The notes beneath the pieces are model-generated. The model ran no database searches and had not been told where the DNA came from. It saw nothing but the letters and a program-made list of their open reading frames with translations. From Candidatus Brocadia sp. (GTDB lineage: Bacteria; Planctomycetota; Brocadiia; Brocadiales; Brocadiaceae), in assembly GCA_021646415.1 (NCBI GenBank), contig SOEU01000001.1, positions 186,001 through 250,000 on the forward strand: 64,000 bases of DNA, written 5' to 3'. This document shows positions 16,746 through 25,629 of the stretch, piece after piece. A program made the position numbers and the translations under genes. Position 1 is the first letter of the stretch. Each line of letters opens with the position of its first letter.

Positions 16746-18218
16746 ATGCGAAATAGGTGGTTTCAATATGGTATATCGTTAGTTATGGTATTTTGTGTTA
16801 TATGTTCTGCAGGCGAAGCACAGAATGTAATTGCCCAGGATGTTGTTCAAAATAAGAAAGCATCTGAAAGTGAGATAGAGGATTTAAAAAAACAATTAAA
16901 TCAGATGGAAGAGGCGTTTCTCGTACAGCAAAAAATGATGAAACAGATGGAGACGTTAGCATTAAGCCAACAGGAGCAAATCAAGGAATTGAGAAACCGT
17001 ATTGAGTCCCAGAGTGAAAAACCTGTGACAATTGCAAAAGAAGAGATTAAAGAAGAGGTAAAGCAGGAAATGAAACAAGAGGTACAACAAGAAGTGGAAA
17101 ACTACCTCGCATCGAATGAGACGCGGGAAAAACTGGGATTAGGCTTACCAGGCAAATATGAATCGGTTAACGGCTACTATACGCCAGATAAGGAAAAGGC
17201 CTCGATAGGCTTTAAAACAAGTGATGGAAATTATTCTTTAAACATGGGCTTCAGATTCCAATCACGTTTTACCTACAAGGACAAAGATGCGGACTTTAAT
17301 GAAGTTGATACAACTGATATTGATGTGCGCAGGGCAAGGCTGTGCTTTGGCGGTAATATTTACAGTAAGGATATAAATTACTATGTGGAAATTGATGCAG
17401 ACAGTTTTGAAGTAAACTTGAGGGATTATTATCTCTACTGGACGCCACTCTCCGAGATCAATATAAAGACAGGGTATTTTAAAGTGCCAGCCAATCGCCA
17501 GTGGATTTCATCAGGTTTTAAGCTCCTGCTCCAGGACAGGTCTATTGCCAGCGATAACTTTAAACAGGACCGTGATTATGGTCTGGACATCTATGGGTTG
17601 CCATTTGACAGTCACGTGGAATACCATGCAGCCGTTTTCCGCGGCGCCGGCCAGAATACCTCAAAGGCGTTTGGCAGGGATGAAAACATCGACAATGAAC
17701 TTATGTATGTCTTGAGCGCGCGGTATAATCCTTTTGGAATCTATGATTATTATGATGAAACCGATCTGAAATACACAGAAACATTTAAGGCTACAATCGG
17801 AGCATCGGTAGTCTATAATGCAAAGGAAAAAGACAAAAAGCTGGAGGATACCGATTCTGCAATCGGCAACGTTGACCTGGGTGTGAGATACAGGGGGTTC
17901 ACCTGGGATAGTGAATATTATATACGTGAGAATGACCCGGAAGGTGACGGCGATTCAATAACTTCTGACGGTTTCTATACCCAGGCGGGGTATTTTGTGC
18001 TGCCCAAAAAACTGGAAGTTGCCGCCCGTTATTCCATGCTTGATCCGAATGAGGATGTACGGGATGATGTTCAGACGGAGTATACGGTCGGTATCAATTA
18101 TTACTTCCGTGGGCATCGCCAACAGATACAGGCTGATGTGGGTCACTTCGTAACAGAGACTAACGATGAAGACAAAGATGAAAACAGGATCAGATTACAA
18201 TATCAAATGATATTTTAG
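16746..18218 (+). CDS. OprP/OprO-like outer-membrane porin of the molybdate operon
   Basis: 490 residues: a signal peptide (about 1-30), a coiled-coil periplasmic segment (about 38-130, heptads and an E/K/Q-rich run), then a beta-barrel of the phosphate-selective porin O/P family. Typical barrel features are SLNMGFRFQSRF, DIDVRRARLCFGG, VEIDADSFEVNLRDYYLYW and a C-terminal aromatic (QMIF). AAGGAGG precedes the ATG. It is 11 bp from modA and behind a ModE-type operator, so an outer-membrane channel for molybdate or related oxyanions is the simplest reading. The coiled coil may span the periplasm or trimerise. Specificity is inferred from context. Confidence 0.85.
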   Translation: MRNRWFQYGISLVMVFCVICSAGEAQNVIAQDVVQNKKASESEIEDLKKQLNQMEEAFLVQQKMMKQMETLALSQQEQIKELRNRIESQSEKPVTIAKEEIKEEVKQEMKQEVQQEVENYLASNETREKLGLGLPGKYESVNGYYTPDKEKASIGFKTSDGNYSLNMGFRFQSRFTYKDKDADFNEVDTTDIDVRRARLCFGGNIYSKDINYYVEIDADSFEVNLRDYYLYWTPLSEINIKTGYFKVPANRQWISSGFKLLLQDRSIASDNFKQDRDYGLDIYGLPFDSHVEYHAAVFRGAGQNTSKAFGRDENIDNELMYVLSARYNPFGIYDYYDETDLKYTETFKATIGASVVYNAKEKDKKLEDTDSAIGNVDLGVRYRGFTWDSEYYIRENDPEGDGDSITSDGFYTQAGYFVLPKKLEVAARYSMLDPNEDVRDDVQTEYTVGINYYFRGHRQQIQADVGHFVTETNDEDKDENRIRLQYQMIF

Positions 18219-18229
18219 AGGAGGACACG

Positions 18230-19036
18230 ATGATTTTGAGAAGGTCTAAAAGACGGGTTACACAATTTATTTCGATTGCATGTGCAACATGGTTACTATT
18301 TTTCTTAATAGCTTTGCACAATACTGTCCGGGCAGATGAAAAAATCCTTATTGCAGCCGCTGCCAACCTGAACCCTGCTATGGATGAGATCTGCAAAGGC
18401 TTCGAGAAGGCATACCCCACCATCGATGCGGAGGTGTCGTACGGTTCTTCCGGCAATTTTTTTGCCCAGATCAAACAGGGGGCGCCTTTCGATATTTTTT
18501 TCTCAGCCGATACAACCTATCCCGCGCGTCTCGAAGAGGAAGGTCTGGCGGTAAAAGGTGGGAGTACGATTTACGCTTTTGGAAGTATTGTGCTCTGGAT
18601 ACCGAAGAATTCTGCATTCAATCCACGAAAGGGATTGCATATCGTTTTAGACCCAAAAGTAAAAAAAATTGCCATTGCAAACCAAAAACTTGCTCCTTAT
18701 GGCATGGCAGCAGAGGAGGCGCTTCGGCACTATGGATTGTGGGACAAGGTGCAGGATAAACTGGTCTTCGGGGAAAATATTTCTCAAACGGCACAATTTG
18801 TCCAGTCAGGCGCAGCCGACGTGGGAATTCTTGCCCTGTCTCAGGCAAGTTCTCCAAAAATGGAAAGTGATGGAGATTATTGGGTCATCCCTGCCGAGGC
18901 ATATAACAAGCTGGGACAAGCCTATGTTGTCCTGCAAAGGGGTAAGGATAAGCCTGTCGTCAGAAAATTCCTGGAATTTGTGCAAGGGAAAAAAGGAGAA
19001 AAAATATTTTCTCAATACGGCTATTCACTTCCATAA
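18230..19036 (+). CDS. modA: Molybdate ABC transporter substrate-binding protein
   Basis: A periplasmic type II binding protein with a signal peptide (about 1-35) followed by LIAAAANLNPAMDEICKGFEK. SYGSSGNFFAQIKQGAPFDIFFSAD holds the Ser residues that bind the oxyanion, and IANQKLAPYGMAAEEALRHYGLWD and GAADVGILALS are typical of ModA. GGAGGA precedes the ATG. It follows the porin gene by 11 bp in one operon and delivers molybdate (or tungstate) to ModBC. Confidence 0.95.
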   Translation: MILRRSKRRVTQFISIACATWLLFFLIALHNTVRADEKILIAAAANLNPAMDEICKGFEKAYPTIDAEVSYGSSGNFFAQIKQGAPFDIFFSADTTYPARLEEEGLAVKGGSTIYAFGSIVLWIPKNSAFNPRKGLHIVLDPKVKKIAIANQKLAPYGMAAEEALRHYGLWDKVQDKLVFGENISQTAQFVQSGAADVGILALSQASSPKMESDGDYWVIPAEAYNKLGQAYVVLQRGKDKPVVRKFLEFVQGKKGEKIFSQYGYSLP

Positions 19037-19172
19037 TAGGTTAACAACAACTATTGTGTAAATATTCAACTTACTTATAAATGGGGAATGGCTTCCCTTG
19101 AGGACCCAGACATCCTAATTTTATCATGGAGATTGGTGATCTGGAACCGTCTCCGCAAGAAAGGAGCAAGGC

Positions 19173-19382
19173 ATGAAAATCAGTGCTCGTAATATTTTGA
19201 AAGGCACGGTCAAAGAAGTGAAGCATGGTATGGTGGACACGGAAGTGGATATAGAATTGCCGGGAGGGGCTGAGATTTGTTCGATAATTACCAAACATTC
19301 CGCAGAAATGCTGAAACTGGCAAAAGGCAAAGATGTTTATGCAGTTATCAAGGCCTCCAACGTAATGATCATGGTAGACTAA
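19173..19382 (+). CDS. Mop-domain molybdate-binding protein
   Basis: A 69-residue single Mop domain: SARNILKGTVKEVKHGMVDTEV, then CSIITKHSAEMLKLAKGKDVYAVIKASNVMI. These small molbindins assemble into hexamers that bind several molybdates in the cytoplasm. The ribosome site AAAGGAGC precedes the ATG. It lies between modA and modB and is followed by a strong terminator-like hairpin. Confidence 0.92.
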   Translation: MKISARNILKGTVKEVKHGMVDTEVDIELPGGAEICSIITKHSAEMLKLAKGKDVYAVIKASNVMIMVD

Positions 19383-19431
19383 CCAGGAAAAGGTAAGATG
19401 TTATATTGAACAGAGGCAAAGGTAACAATTC

Positions 19432-19468
19432 AAATACAGCCACCATACAGGGTACGGTGGCTGTATTT
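19432..19468. terminator. Strong hairpin after mop, terminator-like
   Basis: 13-bp perfect arms AAATACAGCCACC / GGTGGCTGTATTT around an 11-nt loop, with A- and T-rich ends on both sides. It suits a bidirectional intrinsic terminator closing the porin-modA-mop unit. Confidence 0.7.
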
Positions 19469-19470
19469 GA

Positions 19471-19575
19471 TAACAGTTCAGCTTCTTTCCTAACCTTCTC
19501 CCAAATTCCTCCTTCAAGAGGCGGAGAAACATTTCCTCCCTAATATTAAGGTTAGGTTGGAGGCTGAACTATTAC
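19471..19575. repeat. Long imperfect inverted repeat
   Basis: The arms 19471-19498 and 19549-19575 are near reverse complements (shared blocks AGTTCAGC and CCTAACCTT). They enclose about 50 nt with CTCC/GGAG tracts. It lies in the 517-bp gap between mop and modB, which holds no gene. It could be a MITE-like element or a structured leader RNA. Confidence 0.6.
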
Positions 19576-19899
19576 AGTCCCTAAAATTTCAGGGAAAATA
19601 ATGCACAATACTTTTATAATACTGGGAAAACGGCAATCCTAAGATAAAACTGGATGACACTTTTTGGCCAGCATGAAGTGGTTTATATTTAAGCGGGTAA
19701 GCACGATCTATGAAAAAATTTTGGCATCTTGAAGTTGTTTCATTTCAGCAATTAAAATGGCCATAAGAAAAAACAGTGGTTTTGACGCATGGCAGAATAC
19801 ATTATGTTGGCTACTTGCATATTAACTGTCATTATATAATATACCAGCATGTACAGATGCATAGAGGCTAAATACTTTTAAACTACAGGATTATTTTTC

Positions 19900-20571
19900 A
19901 TGAATTTTACGGCTCCTTTCCTCTTAACCTTAAAGCTTTCTACTATTACAACACTTTTATTATTTGTCCTGGGTATCCCTTTTGCCTACTGGCTTGCTTT
20001 TTCAAGATTTCGTGGGAAGTTCTTCGTTGAGTCTGTAGTTGCCTTACCCATTGTTCTTCCACCGACTGTCCTGGGTTTTTATCTCCTCATGGCTATTGGG
20101 GGAAACAGTTTTGTCGGACGCTGGTACGAAGGTATTTTCCATAAGACGCTTGCCTTCTCCTTTCAAGGGCTTGTTGTGGGTTCATTCATCTATAATCTGC
20201 CATTTGCAATACGTCCCTTTCAATTGGCTTTTACCGGGGTGGATAAAAAATTGCTTGAGGCATCGTGGAGCCTTGGCAGATCCAGATTACATACCTTCCT
20301 TTTCATTATTTTCCCACTTTCCCGACAAGGTATTATAACAGGCTGCATACTCACCTTTGCACACTGCATGGGTGAATTTGGGGTTGTCCTGATGATCGGA
20401 GGAAATATTCCGGGTGTTACCAGGGTTGCATCGGTGGCTATCTATGACGAGGTGCAGGCGCTGAATTACGGGACTGCGAATATCTATGCGGCCATTTTAC
20501 TGGCATTTTCATTTGTCATACTCACGGTAGTTTATTTTATAAATAGGCGTTTTTTTATGCGCATGCTCTAA
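19900..20571 (+). CDS. modB: Molybdate ABC transporter permease
   Basis: A 223-residue inner-membrane permease with about five or six membrane segments. It carries the binding-protein-dependent-transport (EAA) motif EASWSLGRSRLHTFLFIIFPLSRQG, which contacts ModC. ALPIVLPPTVLGFYLL and GEFGVVLMIGGNIPG are ModB signatures. modC begins 21 bp downstream. The gap before it carries an AT-rich palindrome-like stretch (about 19828-19845) that may be a weak regulator site. Confidence 0.94.
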   Translation: MNFTAPFLLTLKLSTITTLLLFVLGIPFAYWLAFSRFRGKFFVESVVALPIVLPPTVLGFYLLMAIGGNSFVGRWYEGIFHKTLAFSFQGLVVGSFIYNLPFAIRPFQLAFTGVDKKLLEASWSLGRSRLHTFLFIIFPLSRQGIITGCILTFAHCMGEFGVVLMIGGNIPGVTRVASVAIYDEVQALNYGTANIYAAILLAFSFVILTVVYFINRRFFMRML

Positions 20572-20592
20572 TGGAAATATGGAGGTCTTACC

Positions 20593-21471
20593 TTGATAAA
20601 AGTCCGTATTAAAAAAACATGGAGAGAATTCGGACTGGATGTAAACATTGAGATTCCTCATGAAAAAGTAACAGCCTTATTTGGTCCTTCAGGGGCGGGA
20701 AAGTCGAGTATATTGCGCCTGATTTCCGGTCTGGAAAGGGCAGACGGAGGAATGATCCATAAGGGAGAAGAAGTGTGGTATGATGAGTCAAAGGCAATAA
20801 ACCTCCTCCCCCAGCAACGTTCCGTGGGGTTCGTATTCCAGGACTTTGCCTTATTTCCCCATTTAACGGTGGAAAGAAACGTAGCGTATGGAATAAAAGA
20901 AAAAAAGAGATTGAAAGAAGCAAAAGACCTTTTATCCCTGGTAGGGTTATCCGGCTACGAACGTTACTATCCCGCTCAATTATCCGGGGGGCAAAAGCAA
21001 AGGGTTGCCCTGATCCGTGCCCTGGCCAGGAAACCAGATATCTTGCTCCTGGATGAACCGCTTTCAGCGTTGGACTGGGAAACACGCAGACAATTACAGG
21101 AGGATTTAAAACGGATCCTAAAACAGCTTCGCATAACCACGCTCTATGTAACCCATGATGTGACGGAGGTGTACAAACTGGCTGACTATGTAGTCGTGCT
21201 GGAGTCAGGCAAAGTAATCAAACAGGGGACACCGGAAGAAATATTTATGGGAAAGAGACTAAGCACCCGCATCCAGATCGTAGGTAAGATCGTTGGCATA
21301 GAATCCGACCCTATCATGGCCGCTGTTACCGTTATGCACGAAGACCAGTATTTTAAGACGCTCATCGACACCGAAGAAGTACACCGGCTGAATTTAATGG
21401 TGGGGGATGATGTGGTGATCGGCGCCAAATCATCCGATGTCATCTTATTTAAAATCTTAACGAAATCTTAA
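20593..21471 (+). CDS. modC: Molybdate ABC transporter ATPase
   Basis: 292 residues. Walker A is FGPSGAGKSS, the Q-loop VFQDFALFPHL, the signature LSGGQKQRVALIRAL, Walker B ILLLDEPLSALD and the H-loop YVTHD. The C-terminal ~65 residues form a single Mop/TOBE regulatory domain (STRIQIVGKIVGIESD to IGAKSSDVILFK). The start is a TTG at 20593, with GGAGG 7 nt upstream. It energises the ModAB importer. The last codons overlap the first half of a Pho box serving the next operon. Confidence 0.94.
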   Translation: MIKVRIKKTWREFGLDVNIEIPHEKVTALFGPSGAGKSSILRLISGLERADGGMIHKGEEVWYDESKAINLLPQQRSVGFVFQDFALFPHLTVERNVAYGIKEKKRLKEAKDLLSLVGLSGYERYYPAQLSGGQKQRVALIRALARKPDILLLDEPLSALDWETRRQLQEDLKRILKQLRITTLYVTHDVTEVYKLADYVVVLESGKVIKQGTPEEIFMGKRLSTRIQIVGKIVGIESDPIMAAVTVMHEDQYFKTLIDTEEVHRLNLMVGDDVVIGAKSSDVILFKILTKS

Positions 21472-21495
21472 CACAATCTTAACAATATTTTAACA
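21456..21495 (+). promoter_or_regulatory. Pho box upstream of pstB-phoU
   Basis: Four direct repeats with 11-bp period: CTTAACG, CTTAACA, CTTAACA, TTTAACA. This is the PhoB/PhoP recognition pattern. The first repeats overlap the 3' end of modC, and the array lies 85 bp upstream of the earliest pstB start. It predicts phosphate-starvation control of pstB-phoU. Confidence 0.75.
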
Positions 21496-21579
21496 ATTAA
21501 AAGGTATAAAATTTTATTCTTCATGAAGTTTTTTTGTGACTTGGTGACTTGATATCTTCGTGGCATAACAAGCCGACAA

Positions 21580-22395
21580 ATGTCTGATTTAAATCCGAGG
21601 TCTTTTATCATGGAAGTTGAACACAGCACAAAAGGACAACAAAAGGCAAAAATAAAGATAGAGGAATTTACCTTTTATTATGGGGATTGCAAGGTCATAA
21701 ACGATGTATCAATGGATTTTTTTGAATGCAATGTTACGGCAATCATAGGGCCTTCAGGTTGCGGAAAATCGACACTGATCAAATCGATCAATCGTATCTC
21801 TGAAATCACCAATGAAGTACAAATTAAGGGAAAGGTATTGCTGGATAACAAAAATGTATATGACCGCGATGTTGATCTGGTCGACCTCCGGCGGCGCGTC
21901 GGCATGGTATTCCAGAGACCGAATCCGTTTCCCAAAACTATTTACGATAATGTGTCCTTTGGACCCCGGTTATCCGGAATTAAAGACAGAAAACGATTAG
22001 ATGAAATTGTGGAGGATAGCTTGACCAAATCCGCCCTATGGAATGAAGTTAAGGATCGGTTGGACCAGAGTGCAATGGGACTCTCCGGCGGACAGCAGCA
22101 ACGACTCTGCATTGCACGGGCGCTGGCAGTCGACCCTGAAGTCCTGTTAATGGATGAACCGTGTTCCGCACTGGACCCAACGGCAACAGCCAGAATCGAA
22201 GAACTCATTGAGGATCTAAAAAAATACTACACGATCGTGATTGTCACACATAATATGCAACAGGCGGCACGAATTTCCGATTATACGGGATTTTTATTGC
22301 ATGGGCAGTTAATAGAGTATAATATAACTCCTGAAATTTTTACGAACCCTGACAAAAAGGTTACAGAAGAATATATTACGGGGAGATTCGGATAA
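21580..22395 (+). CDS. pstB: Phosphate ABC transporter ATPase
   Basis: 271 residues. Walker A is [10 protein letters not shown], the Q-loop [16 protein letters not shown] (the NPFP run typical of PstB), the signature [15 protein letters not shown], Walker [14 protein letters not shown] and the H-loop [13 protein letters not shown]. An internal ATG at 21610 has a better ribosome site (GAGG) and would give a 261-residue protein of typical PstB length. It energises phosphate uptake with PstSCA, whose genes are not in this window. phoU follows after 6 bp. Confidence 0.95.
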   Translation: MSDLNPRSFIMEVEHSTKGQQKAKIKIEEFTFYYGDCKVINDVSMDFFECNVTAIIGPSGCGKSTLIKSINRISEITNEVQIKGKVLLDNKNVYDRDVDLVDLRRRVGMVFQRPNPFPKTIYDNVSFGPRLSGIKDRKRLDEIVEDSLTKSALWNEVKDRLDQSAMGLSGGQQQRLCIARALAVDPEVLLMDEPCSALDPTATARIEELIEDLKKYYTIVIVTHNMQQAARISDYTGFLLHGQLIEYNITPEIFTNPDKKVTEEYITGRFG

Positions 22396-22401
22396 TATTC
22401 T

Positions 22402-23073
22402 ATGGAACGGCATTTTGACCAGCAATTAGGAGCACTCAGAAAAAATCTCATTCAAATGGCCTCCATGGTGGAGGCTGCCATTGCCGATGCCGTGAAATCC
22501 CTTATTGAGAGGAATAGTGAATTGGCCCGCCACGTTGTGGAAAACGACGAACAGGTGGATACCCTGGAATTGGAGATTGATAAACAATGCGTTGATCTGT
22601 TGGCATTACGACAGCCCATGGCCATCGACCTCCGGTTTATCACATCGGCGATCAAAATCACAAACAATCTCGAACGCATGGGTGACCTTGCTGTGAATAT
22701 TGCAGAACGTGTGATCCCTCTCAATCAGGAACCACAACTAAAGCCACTCATTGATATCCCAAGGATGGCGGTGATTACTCAAACCATGGTGAAAGACAGC
22801 ATTGATGCATTTGTAAACAGGGATACTGCACTAGCCCGTTCGGTATACGAGCGGGATTCCACGGTTGATTCCCTGAATGACCAGATATTCAGGGAACTGC
22901 TGACTTATATGATGCAAGACCCGGCAAATATAACACGCGCCGTCCACCTGCTTCTCATTTCCCGTCATCTGGAAAGGATTGCTGACCACTCCACCAACAT
23001 TGCCGAAGAAGTTGTATACATTGTCAAGGCCAAGGTCGTCAAACACCGCAGTTATAGTCTGGAAGAACCCTAA
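22402..23073 (+). CDS. phoU: Phosphate signalling protein PhoU
   Basis: A 223-residue tandem three-helix-bundle protein. Each half carries the conserved metal-binding pattern: ALRQPMAIDLRFITSAIKITNNLERMGDLAVNIAE, repeated as PANITRAVHLLLISRHLERIADHSTNIAEE. It restrains PhoR/PhoB signalling and Pst activity when phosphate is sufficient. It is cotranscribed with pstB (6-bp gap). Confidence 0.95.
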   Translation: MERHFDQQLGALRKNLIQMASMVEAAIADAVKSLIERNSELARHVVENDEQVDTLELEIDKQCVDLLALRQPMAIDLRFITSAIKITNNLERMGDLAVNIAERVIPLNQEPQLKPLIDIPRMAVITQTMVKDSIDAFVNRDTALARSVYERDSTVDSLNDQIFRELLTYMMQDPANITRAVHLLLISRHLERIADHSTNIAEEVVYIVKAKVVKHRSYSLEEP

Positions 23074-23127
23074 GCCGAACGAGCCGGGACATGTAGCGTG
23101 ACATTTATGCCGCTGACCGGAGAACTG

Positions 23128-23152
23128 TAGGGGCGGGGTTACCCCGCCCCTA
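23128..23152. terminator. GC-rich palindrome after phoU
   Basis: 12-bp arms TAGGGGCGGGGT / ACCCCGCCCCTA with a single-base centre. It can end the pstB-phoU transcript, although there is no T-tract, so it may simply be a dispersed repeat. It is preceded by a GTAGCG-N-GACATTTATG segment related to the repeat near 28150. Confidence 0.5.
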
Positions 23153-23185
23153 TCATAAGGGCCGTTCTGGTTTATCCATTTTAAG

Positions 23186-25558
23186 ATGTTTGTGAATGAT
23201 AAATACTTATATCATCGTAAAAAACCCGCTTCAGTGGTAATACAAAATTCCAAACTTCCATATATACTGCTAGTACTTGTATCCGTATGTGCTTTTCTTA
23301 ATTCACTCCATGGTGGTTTTGTTTACGACGATATCGGTGTGATTGAGGATAATTATTTTATACGATCACTCCATAATGTTTCCAAAATTTTCAACAGAGA
23401 TTATTTTCATCTTTCCAACGAATTAAGCTATCGTCCCGTTGTTACCCTCAGCTATTTTCTGGATTACGCAGTCTGGGGCATCAATCCTTTCGGATATCAT
23501 CTGACCAATGTCATTCTTCATGCAATAAATAGTGTCCTCCTGTACTCTCTCTTACTATGGCTTATAAGGATGCGATCCATTGCATTGCTCTCGGCCGTTC
23601 TCTTTTCAATCCACCCATGCGTAACGGAAGCTGTAAATGCCATTAGCTACCGGGAAGATATCTTTGTTGCACTGTTTTCCCTATTGTCGTGTCTTTGTCT
23701 GATTAAATCCGGCCAGAGATATCTTATTTCATACCCGGGCACACATCTTCTCTCGCTTTCGCAGCAAGGAAAAACATGGACAAACAACCGGCAACCACAC
23801 CAAGTTGCGCCACAATGGCGCATGAGGGCTTATTATGTACTGGGTCTCATAACCTACCTGATAGGACTTTTTTCCAAAGAGACGGCTATCGTTATGCCAT
23901 TATTTATCCTTTTTTTCTGGTTTTTCTGTAAACAGGAAAACCCAGTTTCAGTTCCTTCCATTGGGGCGGGAATTACAAACTCGGTTTCTCCCTTAAAAAA
24001 CAATGAAGCCGCCAGACATGCAAAGTCGGGGTGGGCTAAAGATTTTATAATTTATTATGGTGGATATATCCTGATAAGTCTTTTTTATGTGTTGATTCGC
24101 TTTGTCATCTTAAAAAACCCTTTAGAAATATCCCCTGGTTATGTACAGGGAAGCATCGCGATAAATTTTATGACAATGATCAAGATCCTGGCTACGTATA
24201 TAAAACTGATGTTTTTCCCGTTTCATCTAAGCGCTGATTATACGATTGCCCCGGTCTTATCCGTCTTCAATCTATCCTTTATTACAAGTATTTTTCTCCT
24301 TGCCGCTGTGGGTATTGTCATTTTCAAGACTATAAAGAGGGGGCAGGGGGCAGGGGTCAGGGATCGGGTATCGGGAGTCAAAAGACCGACCACCGATCCC
24401 CGCTCCCTGACCTCTCTCAAAGGGCTTGTGGGGAAAAAACCGTTTTTGCAGGAAAATACGGTACAGGCACCCCGGATATATAGTCTGTTTATGCTTTGCT
24501 TTTTTATCGCGTTACTGCCCGTTTTAAACATTATCCCCATTGGGCATATCATGGCAGAACGGTATCTTTATTTTCCGGTTGCTGGATTTTGCACCGTTTT
24601 AGGTGGACTTTTGTTAGGCAAGCTGACAACCCGATTACCTGGTAATACGGTATTGAATAAGTTTATCGTTATACCCCTCCTGATAATATTATGCAGTTCT
24701 TTCACCGTAAGGACTATTTTAAGAAATAGAGATTGGCAGAACGAGTATACTTTTTGGACAACTATTTTGAAAGAACAGCCCCAAAATTACGATGCGCATA
24801 ATAATCTGGGAAATTATTTTTACAAGCAAGGAAAATTGGATAGGGCTATTCACGAATTAGAAGAAGCCGTTCGTTTAAAGAAGAATTATCCCGAAGGGCA
24901 TAACAGCCTGGGAACGATGTACATAGACAAGGGACTCATCGACAAGGCAATTGCCGAGTATGCTGAGGCAATAAAATGTAAACCTGTATTTCCCCAGGCT
25001 TACTATAATCTCGGAAATGCCTGTATAAAAAAAGGCTTGCTGGATAACGGCATCACGTATTTTCAGAAAGCGGTCAGTATGGGCATGCATAATCCCCAGG
25101 TCTTTAACAACCTCGGCAGCGCGTATATTAAAAAAGGCATGTTAGACGACGCCATAGCTCAGTATAAAAAGGCATTAGCAGTCTATAATGATTATCCTGA
25201 AGTACACAGCAACTTGGGATATGTATATACCGAAAAAGGCGATTTCGGTAAGGCGATATCTGAACTCAAAGAGGCCCTGGAATTGCAACCCAACCATGCC
25301 AATGCCCACAACAACCTTGGGGTAGTCTATTGCCAAAAAGGGTTATTCGATAAAGCGCACCAGGAGTTTCTGAAGGCCATAAAGTATGATCCCAAAAATG
25401 CCAGCGCTCACAAAAATATCGGTATGATTTACTTTACAAAAGGGGATAGGCAAAAGGCCAGGGAACACTTCCTCCAAATGCTGCAATATGATCCGGGTTA
25501 TATAAATGATCCCAATATATTCGCGATAGTTTCACGACTTGGCTTGATAAAGGAATAA
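23186..25558 (+). CDS. Membrane TPR protein, TMTC/O-glycosyltransferase-like
   Basis: 790 residues. About ten membrane segments form the N-terminal half, beginning GGFVYDDIGVIEDNYF; the DD after the first membrane segment is typical of GT-C glycosyltransferases. SYRPVVTLSYFLDYAVWG, HPCVTEAVNAISYRED and MAERYLYFP follow. The C-terminal half (about 520-790) is at least seven TPR units (YNLGNACIKKGLLDNGI and so on). This is the architecture of TMTC-like proteins. A paralogue lies at 43140-45581. A dispersed GGGATCGGGTATCGGGAGTC-type repeat (about 24335-24418) is embedded in frame in a loop before the last membrane segments. Glycosyl transfer is inferred. Confidence 0.8.
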   Translation: MFVNDKYLYHRKKPASVVIQNSKLPYILLVLVSVCAFLNSLHGGFVYDDIGVIEDNYFIRSLHNVSKIFNRDYFHLSNELSYRPVVTLSYFLDYAVWGINPFGYHLTNVILHAINSVLLYSLLLWLIRMRSIALLSAVLFSIHPCVTEAVNAISYREDIFVALFSLLSCLCLIKSGQRYLISYPGTHLLSLSQQGKTWTNNRQPHQVAPQWRMRAYYVLGLITYLIGLFSKETAIVMPLFILFFWFFCKQENPVSVPSIGAGITNSVSPLKNNEAARHAKSGWAKDFIIYYGGYILISLFYVLIRFVILKNPLEISPGYVQGSIAINFMTMIKILATYIKLMFFPFHLSADYTIAPVLSVFNLSFITSIFLLAAVGIVIFKTIKRGQGAGVRDRVSGVKRPTTDPRSLTSLKGLVGKKPFLQENTVQAPRIYSLFMLCFFIALLPVLNIIPIGHIMAERYLYFPVAGFCTVLGGLLLGKLTTRLPGNTVLNKFIVIPLLIILCSSFTVRTILRNRDWQNEYTFWTTILKEQPQNYDAHNNLGNYFYKQGKLDRAIHELEEAVRLKKNYPEGHNSLGTMYIDKGLIDKAIAEYAEAIKCKPVFPQAYYNLGNACIKKGLLDNGITYFQKAVSMGMHNPQVFNNLGSAYIKKGMLDDAIAQYKKALAVYNDYPEVHSNLGYVYTEKGDFGKAISELKEALELQPNHANAHNNLGVVYCQKGLFDKAHQEFLKAIKYDPKNASAHKNIGMIYFTKGDRQKAREHFLQMLQYDPGYINDPNIFAIVSRLGLIKE

Positions 25559-25629
25559 GCAATTCTTTTATTTTATTCGTGTCAATCTGTGCCAGTTTGT
25601 GTCCTATTGCAGAATGAAGCATAAAACAA

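Noticed and set aside
19432-19575. Molybdenum-cofactor riboswitch
   Set aside because: The structure is a simple hairpin plus a long inverted repeat. The conserved Moco aptamer core was not recognised, and the position is after mop rather than in a leader with a clear expression platform.
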